In this document: positions 51,851 through 60,625 of the stretch, one piece after another
Position numbering within the stretch: position 1 is the first letter of the stretch
Layout: the number at the start of each line of letters is the position of its first letter
NCBI GenBank assembly: GCA_043747835.1
Contig: JAYTOK010000117.1
Span: forward strand, 1-64,000
Length of the DNA: 64,000 nt
Direction of reading: 5' to 3'
Source of the DNA: CADEED01 sp043747835
GTDB taxonomy: Bacteria; Pseudomonadota; Gammaproteobacteria; Steroidobacterales; Steroidobacteraceae
Made by a program: the position numbers and the translations under genes
The notes under the pieces: generated by a model
The model's input: only the letters and a program-made list of their open reading frames with translations
Database searches by the model: none
What the model was told of the DNA's origin: nothing

Positions 51851-53965
51851 ATGAATACACTGATCCGGCGATCCATCGTGCGTTCGCTGCCGATCGCTGC
51901 GGCGCTGGCCCTCGCGTCGCCTGCCACCTACGCCTGGGACTTCCAGAACGACGACGGCACGCTGACCGGCAGTTGGGACACCACCCTCACTTTCGGTCAG
52001 GCATGGCGCGTCGAATCGCGCGACTGCCGGCTCGTCGCAATCGCCAACGGCGGCTGCGGCCGTTCGCCGAACATCGACGACGGCAACCTCAACTACAGCA
52101 CCGACATGTATTCGCGCGCCATGAAGGCATTGACCGAGCTGTCGCTCAATTACCGCGGCATCGGCGCTTTCGTGCGCGCTTCCGCGCTCTACGACGACGC
52201 GGCCGGCAATACGCAGCGCACCGAACTCTCCGACGCTTCCGAAGATCTCGTGAAGAGCTACACGCGCCTGCTCGATGCGTTCGTGTACGCGAAGTTCGAT
52301 CTGGGCTCGATGGGTGCGGAGCTGCGCCTCGGTCGTCAGGCCGTGAGCTGGGGCGAGAGCACGTTCATCCAGAACGGCATCAACGTCATCAACCATTTCG
52401 ACGTGTCCGCGCTGCGCGTGCCGGGCTCGGAGCTGAAAGAAGCCTTCCTGCCGCAGGAAATGGTCAACTTCAGCCTGCAGTTCAACGACAACTTCTCCGC
52501 GCAGGCCATCTACATCACGGACTGGAACGCGACGGTCCCCGAGCCCACGGGCTCGTACTTCAGCAACAATGATTTCGCCTCGACCGGCGGCTCGCGAGTG
52601 ATCCTGGGCTTCGGTTCGTTCTCGGACCAGGGCGTCGACTTCACCCCGCTGGGTGGACCGAATGTCGCGAACTTCCAGAACGTGTTGCGCCTGGACACGC
52701 GCAAGCCCGAGGACGGCGGCCAGTTCGGCGTCAACCTCAAGTACTACGCGCCCAACTTCAACAACGGCACCGAGTTCGGTCTCTTCTTCCTCAACTACCA
52801 CAGCCGTCTGCCGCTGATCTCCGGCCACACGGGCAACCAGGCGGGACTCGGCAATGCCTGGGGTTCGTTGAACGCGGTCGGTGCCGCGGCGCAGGCCCTC
52901 GCGGCCGGCCTGCCGCGAGCCGCCGCGATCGCGACCGCCGCGCAGTTGGGCGTGGCGCGTGCCGCTTCGCAGGGCGGCAATCTCTCGCTCGCGACCGCGA
53001 CGGGTTACGCCGCGGTCGGTGCCGGCACGCAGATCGCCGGTGGCGACGTGACGGCGCAGGCGACCAACATCGCGACGCACGAGTTCGCGGTCGCCTCCGG
53101 CTACTTCACCGAGTACCCCGAAGACATCAAGCTCATCGGTCTGTCATTCAACACCCAGCTCCAGTGGGGCGGCATCGCGCTCCAAGGCGAAGTCGCTTAC
53201 CGCCAGGACGTGCCGCTGCAGTTCGACGACGTCGAGTTGCTGTTCGCCGCGCTGACGCCATTCGAAGCGGGGCTCGCGACCTTGCGCGGTACACCGCTGC
53301 CGGCGACCTGTCCCGCGGGCGTGCCCGCCGCCTCGACGCTGGCGCGTTGCGGCCAGTTCGGCGCTTTCGGTCTCGATCAGGACATCCAGGGCTGGGGTCG
53401 CTACGACACCTACCAGGTGCAGTTCACTGCCACGAAGACGTTCTCGAACGTGCTCAAGGCCGCGCAAGCCGTGCTCGTCACCGAGGTCGGCTTCACGCAC
53501 ATCGAGGACATGCCCGACAAGCTCACCGGCGGTCCCAACGACCGCGGCCTGCGCTTCAACGGTCCGGCAACCAACGTCAGCGGCAACTTCGAGCTGCGCG
53601 GACGCCACTGCCCGACGATTTCTGCGGCGGCGTGCCTGGGCCTCAATCTCGTCGAACCGCAGAACCGCTTCGCCGACGCGACCTCCTACGGTTATCGAGT
53701 CGCCGGCCGTCTCGACTACCCAGGTCTCATGGGTCCCTGGAACGTCCTGCCGCGCTTCAGCTGGCAGCACGACGTGAAAGGCACGACGCCCGGCCCCGGC
53801 GGTAACTTCGTCGAAGGCCGTTACGGCCTCACGCTCGGCGTTTCCGCGAACCTGCAGGCGAAGTGGGAGGTCGATGCGTCGTGGACCAAGTTCGGTGGTG
53901 CCGGACGTTTCAACGACATCAACGATCGCGACTACGTCGCGGCGACTCTCAAGTACTCGTTCTGA
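51851..53965 (+). CDS. DUF1302 outer-membrane protein
   Basis: 704 residues. The signal peptide (AAALALASPATYA) is followed by WDFQNDDGTLTGSWDTTLTF and long alternating strands that end in Phe (LKYSF), as in outer-membrane barrels. The pattern (RLGRQAVSWGESTFIQNGIN) is that of DUF1302. A long Ala-rich insertion lies near residues 335-390. It leads an operon with DUF1329, YCF48-like and MMPL genes. A substrate channel for a hydrophobic compound is a reasonable guess. Confidence 0.9.
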   Translation: MNTLIRRSIVRSLPIAAALALASPATYAWDFQNDDGTLTGSWDTTLTFGQAWRVESRDCRLVAIANGGCGRSPNIDDGNLNYSTDMYSRAMKALTELSLNYRGIGAFVRASALYDDAAGNTQRTELSDASEDLVKSYTRLLDAFVYAKFDLGSMGAELRLGRQAVSWGESTFIQNGINVINHFDVSALRVPGSELKEAFLPQEMVNFSLQFNDNFSAQAIYITDWNATVPEPTGSYFSNNDFASTGGSRVILGFGSFSDQGVDFTPLGGPNVANFQNVLRLDTRKPEDGGQFGVNLKYYAPNFNNGTEFGLFFLNYHSRLPLISGHTGNQAGLGNAWGSLNAVGAAAQALAAGLPRAAAIATAAQLGVARAASQGGNLSLATATGYAAVGAGTQIAGGDVTAQATNIATHEFAVASGYFTEYPEDIKLIGLSFNTQLQWGGIALQGEVAYRQDVPLQFDDVELLFAALTPFEAGLATLRGTPLPATCPAGVPAASTLARCGQFGAFGLDQDIQGWGRYDTYQVQFTATKTFSNVLKAAQAVLVTEVGFTHIEDMPDKLTGGPNDRGLRFNGPATNVSGNFELRGRHCPTISAAACLGLNLVEPQNRFADATSYGYRVAGRLDYPGLMGPWNVLPRFSWQHDVKGTTPGPGGNFVEGRYGLTLGVSANLQAKWEVDASWTKFGGAGRFNDINDRDYVAATLKYSF

Positions 53966-53981
53966 CGCCGAGGGGACTCTC

Positions 53982-55358
53982 ATGCTGAAGAAATTCCTGC
54001 TTCCCGTTGCCGGCGTCGCCGGTCTCCTCATCGGCGTTCCGTCGTACGCCGCCGTATCCGCCGCCGAGGCCGCGAAGCTCGGTGCCGAGCTCACGCCGCT
54101 GGGCGGCGAGAAGGCCGGAAATGCGGATGGCTCGATCCCCGCCTGGGATGGCGGCATCACCTCCGCCGCGCAGGCGGGTGTCTCGAACTTCAAGCCGGGC
54201 CAGCATCACCCGGATCCATACGCCACCGACAAGCCGCTCTACACGGTCACCGCCGCGAACCTGGGGCAGTACGCGGCGAAGCTCACCGAGGGACACAAGA
54301 AGCTGCTGCAGACCTACAAGTCCACGTTCAAGATGAACGTGTACCCGACCCATCGCAGCGCCGCGGCCCCGCAGCGCATCTACGATGCGACGAAGCGCAT
54401 CGCGACGACCGCGCAGCTCGCGTCCGGCGGCAACGGCATCACGAACGCGGGCGAGGGCATCCCCTTTCCGATTCCGAAGACGGGCGTCGAGGTGTTCTGG
54501 AATCACGTCGTGCGTTTCCGCGGCGATGTGATCGCGCGTCAGATCGGACAGGCACCCGTGACGGCAAGCGGCTCGTACACGATGGTGAAGTTCCGCGACG
54601 AGACGATGGTCGCGTACAGCCTCGCGGGCGCGAAGTCCGAGAATCTCAACAACACGATCGCGTATTTCATCCAGGAGACGATCGCGCCCGCGCGCCTCGC
54701 CGGTGAAGTGCTGCTCGTGCAGGAGACGCTCGACCAGTCGATCGAGAATCGCCGCGCCTGGGTCTACAACCCGGGTCAGCGCCGCGTGCGCCGCGCGCCG
54801 AACGTCGCATTCGACAATCCGGGCACGAACTCCGACAACCTGCGTACATCGGACCAGTTCGACATGTACAACGGCTCGCCCGAGCGTTACGAATGGACGC
54901 TCGTCGGCAAGAAGGAAATCCTCGTTCCTTACAACGCGTACAAGTTGAACAGCAGCGCGCTCAAGTACGACGACATCCTCAAGAAGAACCACATCAACCC
55001 CGATCACGCGCGCTACGAGCTGCACCGCGTCTGGGTCGTGGATTCGAAGCTGAAAGCCGGCAAGAGCCATCTCTACAGCCGGCGCACCCTGTACGTGGAT
55101 GAGGACAGCTGGCAGATCCTCGCGGTCGACTGCTACGACAGCCGTGGCCAGCTCTATCGCGTGCAGGAAGGCCACGTGATCAACTTCTACGAAGTTCCGG
55201 CCCTGTGGACGGCACTCGAGACGGTGTACGACCTCACGAATGGCCGCTACCTAGCGCTTGGACTCGACAACGAGGAGCCGCGCAGCCGCGACTTCTCGCA
55301 GAAGCGCAGCGTCGCCGACTACCAGCCGGCCGCCCTGCAGCGGCGTGGAGTTCGCTGA
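53982..55358 (+). CDS. DUF1329 periplasmic protein
   Basis: 458 residues from ATG 53982. A signal peptide (VAGLLIGVPSYA) precedes the DUF1329 pattern: GGEKAGNADGSIPAWDGG, then PFPIPKTGVEVFWNH, RRVRRAPNVAFDNPGTNSDN and GSPERYEWTLVGKKEILVPYNAYKL. It is a soluble periplasmic or outer-membrane-bound protein probably with a lipid-binding (LolA-like) fold; that part is inference. It follows the DUF1302 gene by 16 bases and precedes a hairpin. Confidence 0.9.
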   Translation: MLKKFLLPVAGVAGLLIGVPSYAAVSAAEAAKLGAELTPLGGEKAGNADGSIPAWDGGITSAAQAGVSNFKPGQHHPDPYATDKPLYTVTAANLGQYAAKLTEGHKKLLQTYKSTFKMNVYPTHRSAAAPQRIYDATKRIATTAQLASGGNGITNAGEGIPFPIPKTGVEVFWNHVVRFRGDVIARQIGQAPVTASGSYTMVKFRDETMVAYSLAGAKSENLNNTIAYFIQETIAPARLAGEVLLVQETLDQSIENRRAWVYNPGQRRVRRAPNVAFDNPGTNSDNLRTSDQFDMYNGSPERYEWTLVGKKEILVPYNAYKLNSSALKYDDILKKNHINPDHARYELHRVWVVDSKLKAGKSHLYSRRTLYVDEDSWQILAVDCYDSRGQLYRVQEGHVINFYEVPALWTALETVYDLTNGRYLALGLDNEEPRSRDFSQKRSVADYQPAALQRRGVR

Positions 55359-55384
55359 AGACTTAGTTAGCGCATGAACGCGTG

Positions 55385-55419
55385 AACGGGCCGAGTGGAC
55401 TTGAACCACTCGGCCCGTT
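55385..55419 (+). terminator. Strong 14-bp hairpin inside the operon
   Basis: AACGGGCCGAGTGG (55385-55398) and its exact complement (55406-55419) flank a 7-base loop. It stands between the DUF1329 and YCF48-like genes. Only a short T-rich stretch follows (TTTACTTTG), so it could attenuate transcription, or protect the upstream part of the transcript from decay. Confidence 0.6.
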
Positions 55420-55456
55420 TACTTTGTAGGTAACGAGAATTCACCGGGGGAAGGGC

Positions 55457-56509
55457 ATGGGGTGTCGATTCGGCCTCGCGCTGGCCGCGGCGCTGGTGGG
55501 CAGCATCGCGCCAGTCGTTGGACTGGCGCAGCTCGACACGCAAGACTCCGCGAACAAACCCGCGGAAATCGCGCCGCTGTCCTCGCAATCCTTGCTGCTC
55601 GATCTCGCCGTCGCGGGCAAACGCCTCGTCGCGGTGGGTGAGCGCGGGCACGTGCTGCTCTCGGACGATCAGGGCGCGACCTGGCGCCAGGCGAAGAGCG
55701 TGCCGACGCGCGTGATGCTGACGGCGGTCTACTTCGCGGACGACAACTACGGCTGGGCCACGGGGCACGACGAAACCATCATCAACACCGTCGACGGCGG
55801 CGAAAACTGGACGCGCTCGCATTTTTCCGCGGAAGCCCAGCAACCGTTGCTGGACCTCTGGTTCGCGAATCGCGTGAGTGGAATCGCGGTCGGCGCCTAC
55901 GGCGCGTACCTCACGACCAACGACGGCGGACGCAACTGGGCGAGCTCGAAGTTCGCGCCGTCCGCGAAGGGACCGACTCACGATGGCGAAGCTGCTCCGA
56001 TCGAGGGTGACGTTCCGCCTGACTACCACCTCAACCGGATCGTCGGCGTCGGCAATCGTCTGTACATCGCGGCCGAAGGCGGTCAGCTCTACCGCTCCGA
56101 CGATCGCGGTGCCACGTGGCGCGCGCTGCCGTCGCCTTACGAAGGCAGCTTTTTCGGTCTCGTGCCGATCCGCGGCGATGGTCTGCTCGCCTTCGGATTG
56201 CGCGGCCACCTGTTTCGCTCCGCCGATGCCGGCGAGAACTGGGTCGAGCTCCAGTCGCACACGACGGCGATGCTGACGGACGGCATCGCGGTCAACGATC
56301 TGCGCGTCGTGATCGGCGGCCTCGCGGGCGTGCTGCTCGTGTCGGGCGATGCCGGCGAGACTTTCCGGCTGACTCAACAGGAAGATCGCAAGGGTGTCGC
56401 GGCATTGCTGCCAGGACCCGCGGGGTCGGTGGTGGTCGCCGGAGAAGGCGGCGTGCGCACCATTGCCCTCAAGCAGGGGCTCGAGCCGGCCACCGGGGCG
56501 GGTAGATAG
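55457..56509 (+). CDS. YCF48-like beta-propeller protein
   Basis: 350 residues. A signal peptide (LALAAALVGSIAPVVGLAQ) leads to a propeller of repeats with the Asp-box pattern: LLSDDQGATWRQ, NTVDGGENWTRS, TTNDGGRNWASS, YRSDDRGATWRA, FRSADAGENWVE and LVSGDAGETFRL. It resembles YCF48/BNR-type proteins, which scaffold membrane complexes in the periplasm. The MMPL gene starts 2 bases after its stop, so the two probably cooperate. Confidence 0.9.
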   Translation: MGCRFGLALAAALVGSIAPVVGLAQLDTQDSANKPAEIAPLSSQSLLLDLAVAGKRLVAVGERGHVLLSDDQGATWRQAKSVPTRVMLTAVYFADDNYGWATGHDETIINTVDGGENWTRSHFSAEAQQPLLDLWFANRVSGIAVGAYGAYLTTNDGGRNWASSKFAPSAKGPTHDGEAAPIEGDVPPDYHLNRIVGVGNRLYIAAEGGQLYRSDDRGATWRALPSPYEGSFFGLVPIRGDGLLAFGLRGHLFRSADAGENWVELQSHTTAMLTDGIAVNDLRVVIGGLAGVLLVSGDAGETFRLTQQEDRKGVAALLPGPAGSVVVAGEGGVRTIALKQGLEPATGAGR

Positions 56510-56511
56510 AC

Positions 56512-58968
56512 ATGGCTGGAACCGGAAAACCCGCCGACGGCAAAGTCGCGCTGACTCTCGAGCGGATCATCTTCGGCAACCGCGTCGCGATCGTCACCGC
56601 ATTCCTCGTGATCACGATCGTGCTCGGCATCATCGCGGCGCGCGGCCTGCGCATCGACGCGTCGTTCACGAAGCAACTGCCGCTCAAGCACGAGTACATG
56701 CAGACTTTCGTGAAGCACCAGGCGGAGTTCGGCGGAGCGAATCGCGTGCTCATCGCGCTCGTGGCGCGTGACGGCAACATGTTCTCGCCCGGCTTCTTCG
56801 ACGCGCTCAAGAAGGCGACCGACGAAGTTCTGGTGATGGACGGCATCGACCGCGGCCGTGTGCAATCGTTGTTCACGCCGAACGTGCGCTACATGGAAGT
56901 CGTCGAGGACGGCATCGAGGCCGGCAACGTCGTCGATTCGGAGTTCGTGCCGACGCCGGAAGCGCTCGACAAGGTGCGCGAGAACATCCTCAAGGCCGGC
57001 ATCCGCGGCCGCCTCGTCGCCAATGATTTCTCCGGCGCGCTGGTCTCGGCGATCGTTCTCGAGAAGGACGCGACCGGCAAACTGATCGACCCCATCGAAG
57101 TCGCCCGCATGCTCGAGGAGCGCGTGCGCGACAAGATCCAGGGCAACGACGTGCTCGTGCAGGCCCATCCTTCATCCGTTCAGGGGTCCGCGATCGACGT
57201 GCACATGATCGGCTTCGCGAAGGTGGTCGGCGACATCGCCGCCGGCGCGATGTCGGTCGTCGTCTTCGCGATCGTCACGATCCTGCTCACGCTGCTCGCG
57301 GTCTGGTACTACGTGCAGTCGCTCAAGGTCGCGCTGGTGCCGATCGTCTGCTCGTTGATCGCCGTCGTCTGGCAGCTGGGTACGCTCGTCGCGCTCGGCT
57401 TCGGCATCGATCCTCTCGGGCTGCTCGTGCCCTTCCTGATCTTCGCCATTGGCGTCTCGCACGGCGTGCAGAAGATCAGTGCCGTCAAGGAAGCCGCCGT
57501 CGCGGGCGCGAGCGCGATGGATGCCGCGAAGCAGACGTTTCGCCAATTGCTGATGCCCGCGCTGATCGCGCTGCTGGCCGATCTCGTCGGCTTCATCACG
57601 ATCCTGCTGATCCCCGTGCAGGTGGTGCAGGAGATGGCCGTCACGGCGAGCATCGGCGTCGCCATCGTGATCCTGACCGACCTGATCCTGCTGCCCGTGC
57701 TCGTGTCCTGGGTGGTCTGGGACGAGCAATACCGCGTGCGGGTGGAAGCCCGGCAGAAGATCCTCACGGAATACTGGCGGCGCCTCGCGCGCATCACCGA
57801 GCGCGGGCCGGCGCTCGTGATCATCGTGATCGCCGCGCTGCTCGGCGTGTTCGGTGTGTGGAAGGGCCGCGAAACGCCGATCGGCGATACGCAAACCGGC
57901 GTGCCGGAGCTGCGCGCGGATTCGCGCTACAACCGCGACAGCAACATCATCACGACCAAGTTCTCGATCGGCGTCGACATCCTCACGGTGATCGTCGAGA
58001 CGACGGAGCCCGCATGCACCAGCCACAACCTCATGACGGCCGTCGACACCTTCGCGTGGAAGATGCGCAACGTCGAGGGCGTGCAGGAGGTCATGGCGCT
58101 GCCTATCGTCGCCAAGATCGCCATTGCCGGTTGGAACGAAGGTAGTTTGAAATGGCGCAACATCCCGCGCGAGCCGAACCAGCTCACGCAGTCGACGCGC
58201 TACATCGAAACCAGCACTGGCCTGTTGAACGCCGACTGCAACGTGATCCCGGTCATGCTGTTCCTGAGCGACCACAAGGCCGATACGATCGAGCGCGTCG
58301 TCGCCGAGGTGAAGGCCTGGCGGACCTTGAACCCTGTGGCTGGCGCGACCTTCAATCTCGCGACCGGCAACGTCGGCGTGATGGCCGCGACCAACGAAGA
58401 GGTCAAGGCGAAGGAATACCCGATCCTGGGCTGGGTGTTCGCGGCCGTGATCCTCATGTGCCTGCTGACCTTCCGCAGCATCCTGGGCACGGTGCTCGTG
58501 TTCCTGCCGCTCGCGCTGGTTTCCATCCTCGTCTACGCGGTGATGGCGATGGTCGGCATCGGCTTGAAGGTCAGCACGCTGCCGATGGTCGCGCTCGGCG
58601 CCGGCATCGGCGTCGACTACGGCATCTACCTCTGGAGCCGCATGCAGGAATTCCTGAATGCCGGCGACAGTGTGCGTCAGGCGTACGAGAAGACGATGCG
58701 CGTGACCGGCGCGAGCATCATCTTCACGGGCATCACGCTCGCGATCGGCGTCGTCACCTGGGTTTTCTCGCCGCTCAAGTTCCAGGCGGACATCGGCGTG
58801 ATGCTCACGTTCATGTTCTTCGTGAACATGCTGGGCGCGATCATCCTGCTGCCGGCGCTCGCGGCGTGGTTCATCCGCCCGAAGGTCGGCGCTGTCGGCA
58901 TCAATGACGCGGACGAGATCAAGGAGATCGCGAACGATGCCGCCGACGGCGACATCGACGGAGATTGA
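56512..58968 (+). CDS. MMPL/RND-type transporter
   Basis: 818 residues. The first helix (AIVTAFLVITIVLGIIAARG) is followed by a large periplasmic domain (to about residue 235), then five helices (FAIVTILLTLLAVWYYV; PFLIFAIGVSHGVQKISAV). The second half repeats this layout with VALGAGIGVDYGIYLWSRMQ. It matches the RND superfamily MMPL branch, which moves lipids or hydrophobic compounds using the proton gradient. As the last gene of the operon, it is the probable energised pump. Confidence 0.93.
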   Translation: MAGTGKPADGKVALTLERIIFGNRVAIVTAFLVITIVLGIIAARGLRIDASFTKQLPLKHEYMQTFVKHQAEFGGANRVLIALVARDGNMFSPGFFDALKKATDEVLVMDGIDRGRVQSLFTPNVRYMEVVEDGIEAGNVVDSEFVPTPEALDKVRENILKAGIRGRLVANDFSGALVSAIVLEKDATGKLIDPIEVARMLEERVRDKIQGNDVLVQAHPSSVQGSAIDVHMIGFAKVVGDIAAGAMSVVVFAIVTILLTLLAVWYYVQSLKVALVPIVCSLIAVVWQLGTLVALGFGIDPLGLLVPFLIFAIGVSHGVQKISAVKEAAVAGASAMDAAKQTFRQLLMPALIALLADLVGFITILLIPVQVVQEMAVTASIGVAIVILTDLILLPVLVSWVVWDEQYRVRVEARQKILTEYWRRLARITERGPALVIIVIAALLGVFGVWKGRETPIGDTQTGVPELRADSRYNRDSNIITTKFSIGVDILTVIVETTEPACTSHNLMTAVDTFAWKMRNVEGVQEVMALPIVAKIAIAGWNEGSLKWRNIPREPNQLTQSTRYIETSTGLLNADCNVIPVMLFLSDHKADTIERVVAEVKAWRTLNPVAGATFNLATGNVGVMAATNEEVKAKEYPILGWVFAAVILMCLLTFRSILGTVLVFLPLALVSILVYAVMAMVGIGLKVSTLPMVALGAGIGVDYGIYLWSRMQEFLNAGDSVRQAYEKTMRVTGASIIFTGITLAIGVVTWVFSPLKFQADIGVMLTFMFFVNMLGAIILLPALAAWFIRPKVGAVGINDADEIKEIANDAADGDIDGD

Positions 58969-59027
58969 TCTTCACCGCTAGCGGAAATTCTCACACGCAG
59001 CGTCTTGTCCAAAATCGAGGGGGATTC

Positions 59028-59969
59028 ATGAAGCGCAGTGTTTTCGGTTCGTTGAGTGGATTGGCCGCGTGTGGACTCGCAATGGCTCAACAAACACCGC
59101 CTGCGCCCATGCCCGCGCCGGCGGACGTCAAGGTCGAAACCGTCAACATCGCGCCGGGCATCTACATGCTCGTCGGCCGCGGCGGCAATGTCGGGCTCAC
59201 GGTGGGCAAGGACGGGACCGCGATCATCGACGACCAGTTCGACGACATGGCGCCGAAGCTGCGCGCCGCGATCGCAATGCTGTCCGCGCAACCCGCGAAG
59301 TTCGTCATCAACACGCACCTGCACGGCGATCACACCGGCGGCAACGACCAGTTCGGCCGCGCGGGCGCGGTGATCATCGCGCACGAGAACGTGCGCAAGC
59401 GACTCGGCAGCGACAGTGTGAATCCGTCGACCAACCAGCCGATTCCCGCGCGCGCCCGCGAGGCGTTGCCGGTCGTCACCTTCGCGGATGCAGCAAGCCT
59501 GCACTTCAACGACGACGATCTCGAGTTCACGCATCTGCCGAACGCGCACACGGAAACCGACATCGTCATTCGCTTCCGGAAGGCGAACGTGCTGCACATG
59601 GGCGACTGCTTCACCGGCGGTTTTCCGTTCATCGACGGCAACACGGGCGGCACGCTCGACGGCCTGATCCGCGGACACGAGCAGGTGCTGAAGACCGTCG
59701 ACGACGCGACGAAGATCATTCGCGGCCACGGCCCGCTCGGCAACAAGGCCGAACTACAGACGTACCACGACATGCTCGTCGTCGTGCGGGACCGCGTCGC
59801 CAAGCTCGTGAAGTCCGGCAAGTCGCAGGAGGCCGTGATCGCTACGCGCCCGACGAAGGAGTTCGAAGAGAAGTACGGCGGGACGAATTTCAACGCGGAA
59901 CAGTGGATAGGTCGCGCGTACGTGGATCAGAAGCGCGCGCTGGAGAATCGCAAACGGAAGGCCGGCTGA
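59028..59969 (+). CDS. Secreted metallo-beta-lactamase-fold hydrolase
   Basis: 313 residues from ATG 59028, with GAGGGGG upstream. A signal peptide (GLAACGLAMAQ) precedes the MBL fold. Zinc ligands are THLHGDH (His97, His99, Asp101, His102), with further ligands in LPNAHTETD and MGDCFTGGFP, and in RGHGPLG. It probably hydrolyses an ester, thioester or lactone in the periplasm. It follows the MMPL gene by 59 bases, on the same strand, and may belong to the same operon. Confidence 0.93.
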   Translation: MKRSVFGSLSGLAACGLAMAQQTPPAPMPAPADVKVETVNIAPGIYMLVGRGGNVGLTVGKDGTAIIDDQFDDMAPKLRAAIAMLSAQPAKFVINTHLHGDHTGGNDQFGRAGAVIIAHENVRKRLGSDSVNPSTNQPIPARAREALPVVTFADAASLHFNDDDLEFTHLPNAHTETDIVIRFRKANVLHMGDCFTGGFPFIDGNTGGTLDGLIRGHEQVLKTVDDATKIIRGHGPLGNKAELQTYHDMLVVVRDRVAKLVKSGKSQEAVIATRPTKEFEEKYGGTNFNAEQWIGRAYVDQKRALENRKRKAG

Positions 59970-60138
59970 CGGGATTCGCAGGACTTTCTACTCCAAACCC
60001 CGGCGCTCCCGCGACATAACGCGGCAAACCTCGGGCTTTTCGCACACAACCCGACCGTTCGTCGGCCTCCGGCTATGGACACGGAGGTCGCTGCTGGAGA
60101 GAGTGCGATGGAGTCATGGAATGACTCGACGGAGAAGC

Positions 60139-60600
60139 ATGAAAAATTCGAAGAACACCGCGAAGTTGTTAGACCTGCCGTACGCGCCCGAAACGGACGC
60201 GTTGCTCGACGAGCTCGAGCGGAGCGGGCAGTTTCGCGTGGGTCTCGAAGCGGAGATCGACGACGTCGAGACCGAGGCTGCCAGCAACGACTACGCCTGG
60301 GGTCGCGGTTCCGGCAACGTGACGATCCAGGACTGGTGGACGACCGGCAGAGTCGCGCTGCGCGTCGGCCCCGGCATCGCGGCCGCCGATGTCATTCTCG
60401 CCCGCGTCAATGAGTCGCTCGTGTTGCGTACGCAGGATGGGCTCGATCGCGTAACGCTCGAGGGATACCTCGGGCTGATTCCCGATGCCGCCACGCTGCG
60501 CATCCTCTTCAGCGATGGCACCGAGTGGGCGGCGGGAGAAATCCTCTCGCGCATCGCGAGCTGGCTCGTGTCGGTCGAATCGGGCGCCAGTCCTCAGTAA
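60139..60600 (+). CDS. Orphan protein with an RTX-related (HCBP-like) domain
   Basis: 153 residues from ATG 60139 (GGAG 7 bases before). The central part VILARVNESLVLRTQDGLD...VTLEGYLGLIPDAATLRILFSDGTEWAAGEIL follows the pattern of the haemolysin-type calcium-binding related domain that sits beside RTX repeats in large secreted toxins. The GGxGxDxL repeats themselves are absent, and no type I secretion genes are in the window. No signal peptide. It could be a remnant or a free-standing partner domain. Confidence 0.65.
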   Translation: MKNSKNTAKLLDLPYAPETDALLDELERSGQFRVGLEAEIDDVETEAASNDYAWGRGSGNVTIQDWWTTGRVALRVGPGIAAADVILARVNESLVLRTQDGLDRVTLEGYLGLIPDAATLRILFSDGTEWAAGEILSRIASWLVSVESGASPQ

Positions 60601-60625
60601 TGACCGCGCTCCCAAAAAAATCGAA

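Noticed and set aside
55385..55419. Hairpin with TTCAAGT-like loop that resembles a tRNA T-arm and acceptor end
   Set aside because: On the minus strand it reads GAGTGG-TTCAAGT-CCACTC, but the flanking stem continues directly on both sides, with no D-arm, anticodon arm or CCA. It is a plain hairpin, not a tRNA gene or remnant.
25640..60170. Rare TTA Leu codons in TTGTTAG or AAGTTAGG settings
   Set aside because: Several cases exist (25.6, 29.5, 60.2 kb plus, 2.1, 17.4, 48.4 kb minus), but others do not fit (CGGTTACTG near 21.4 kb), and the number is too small to exclude chance.
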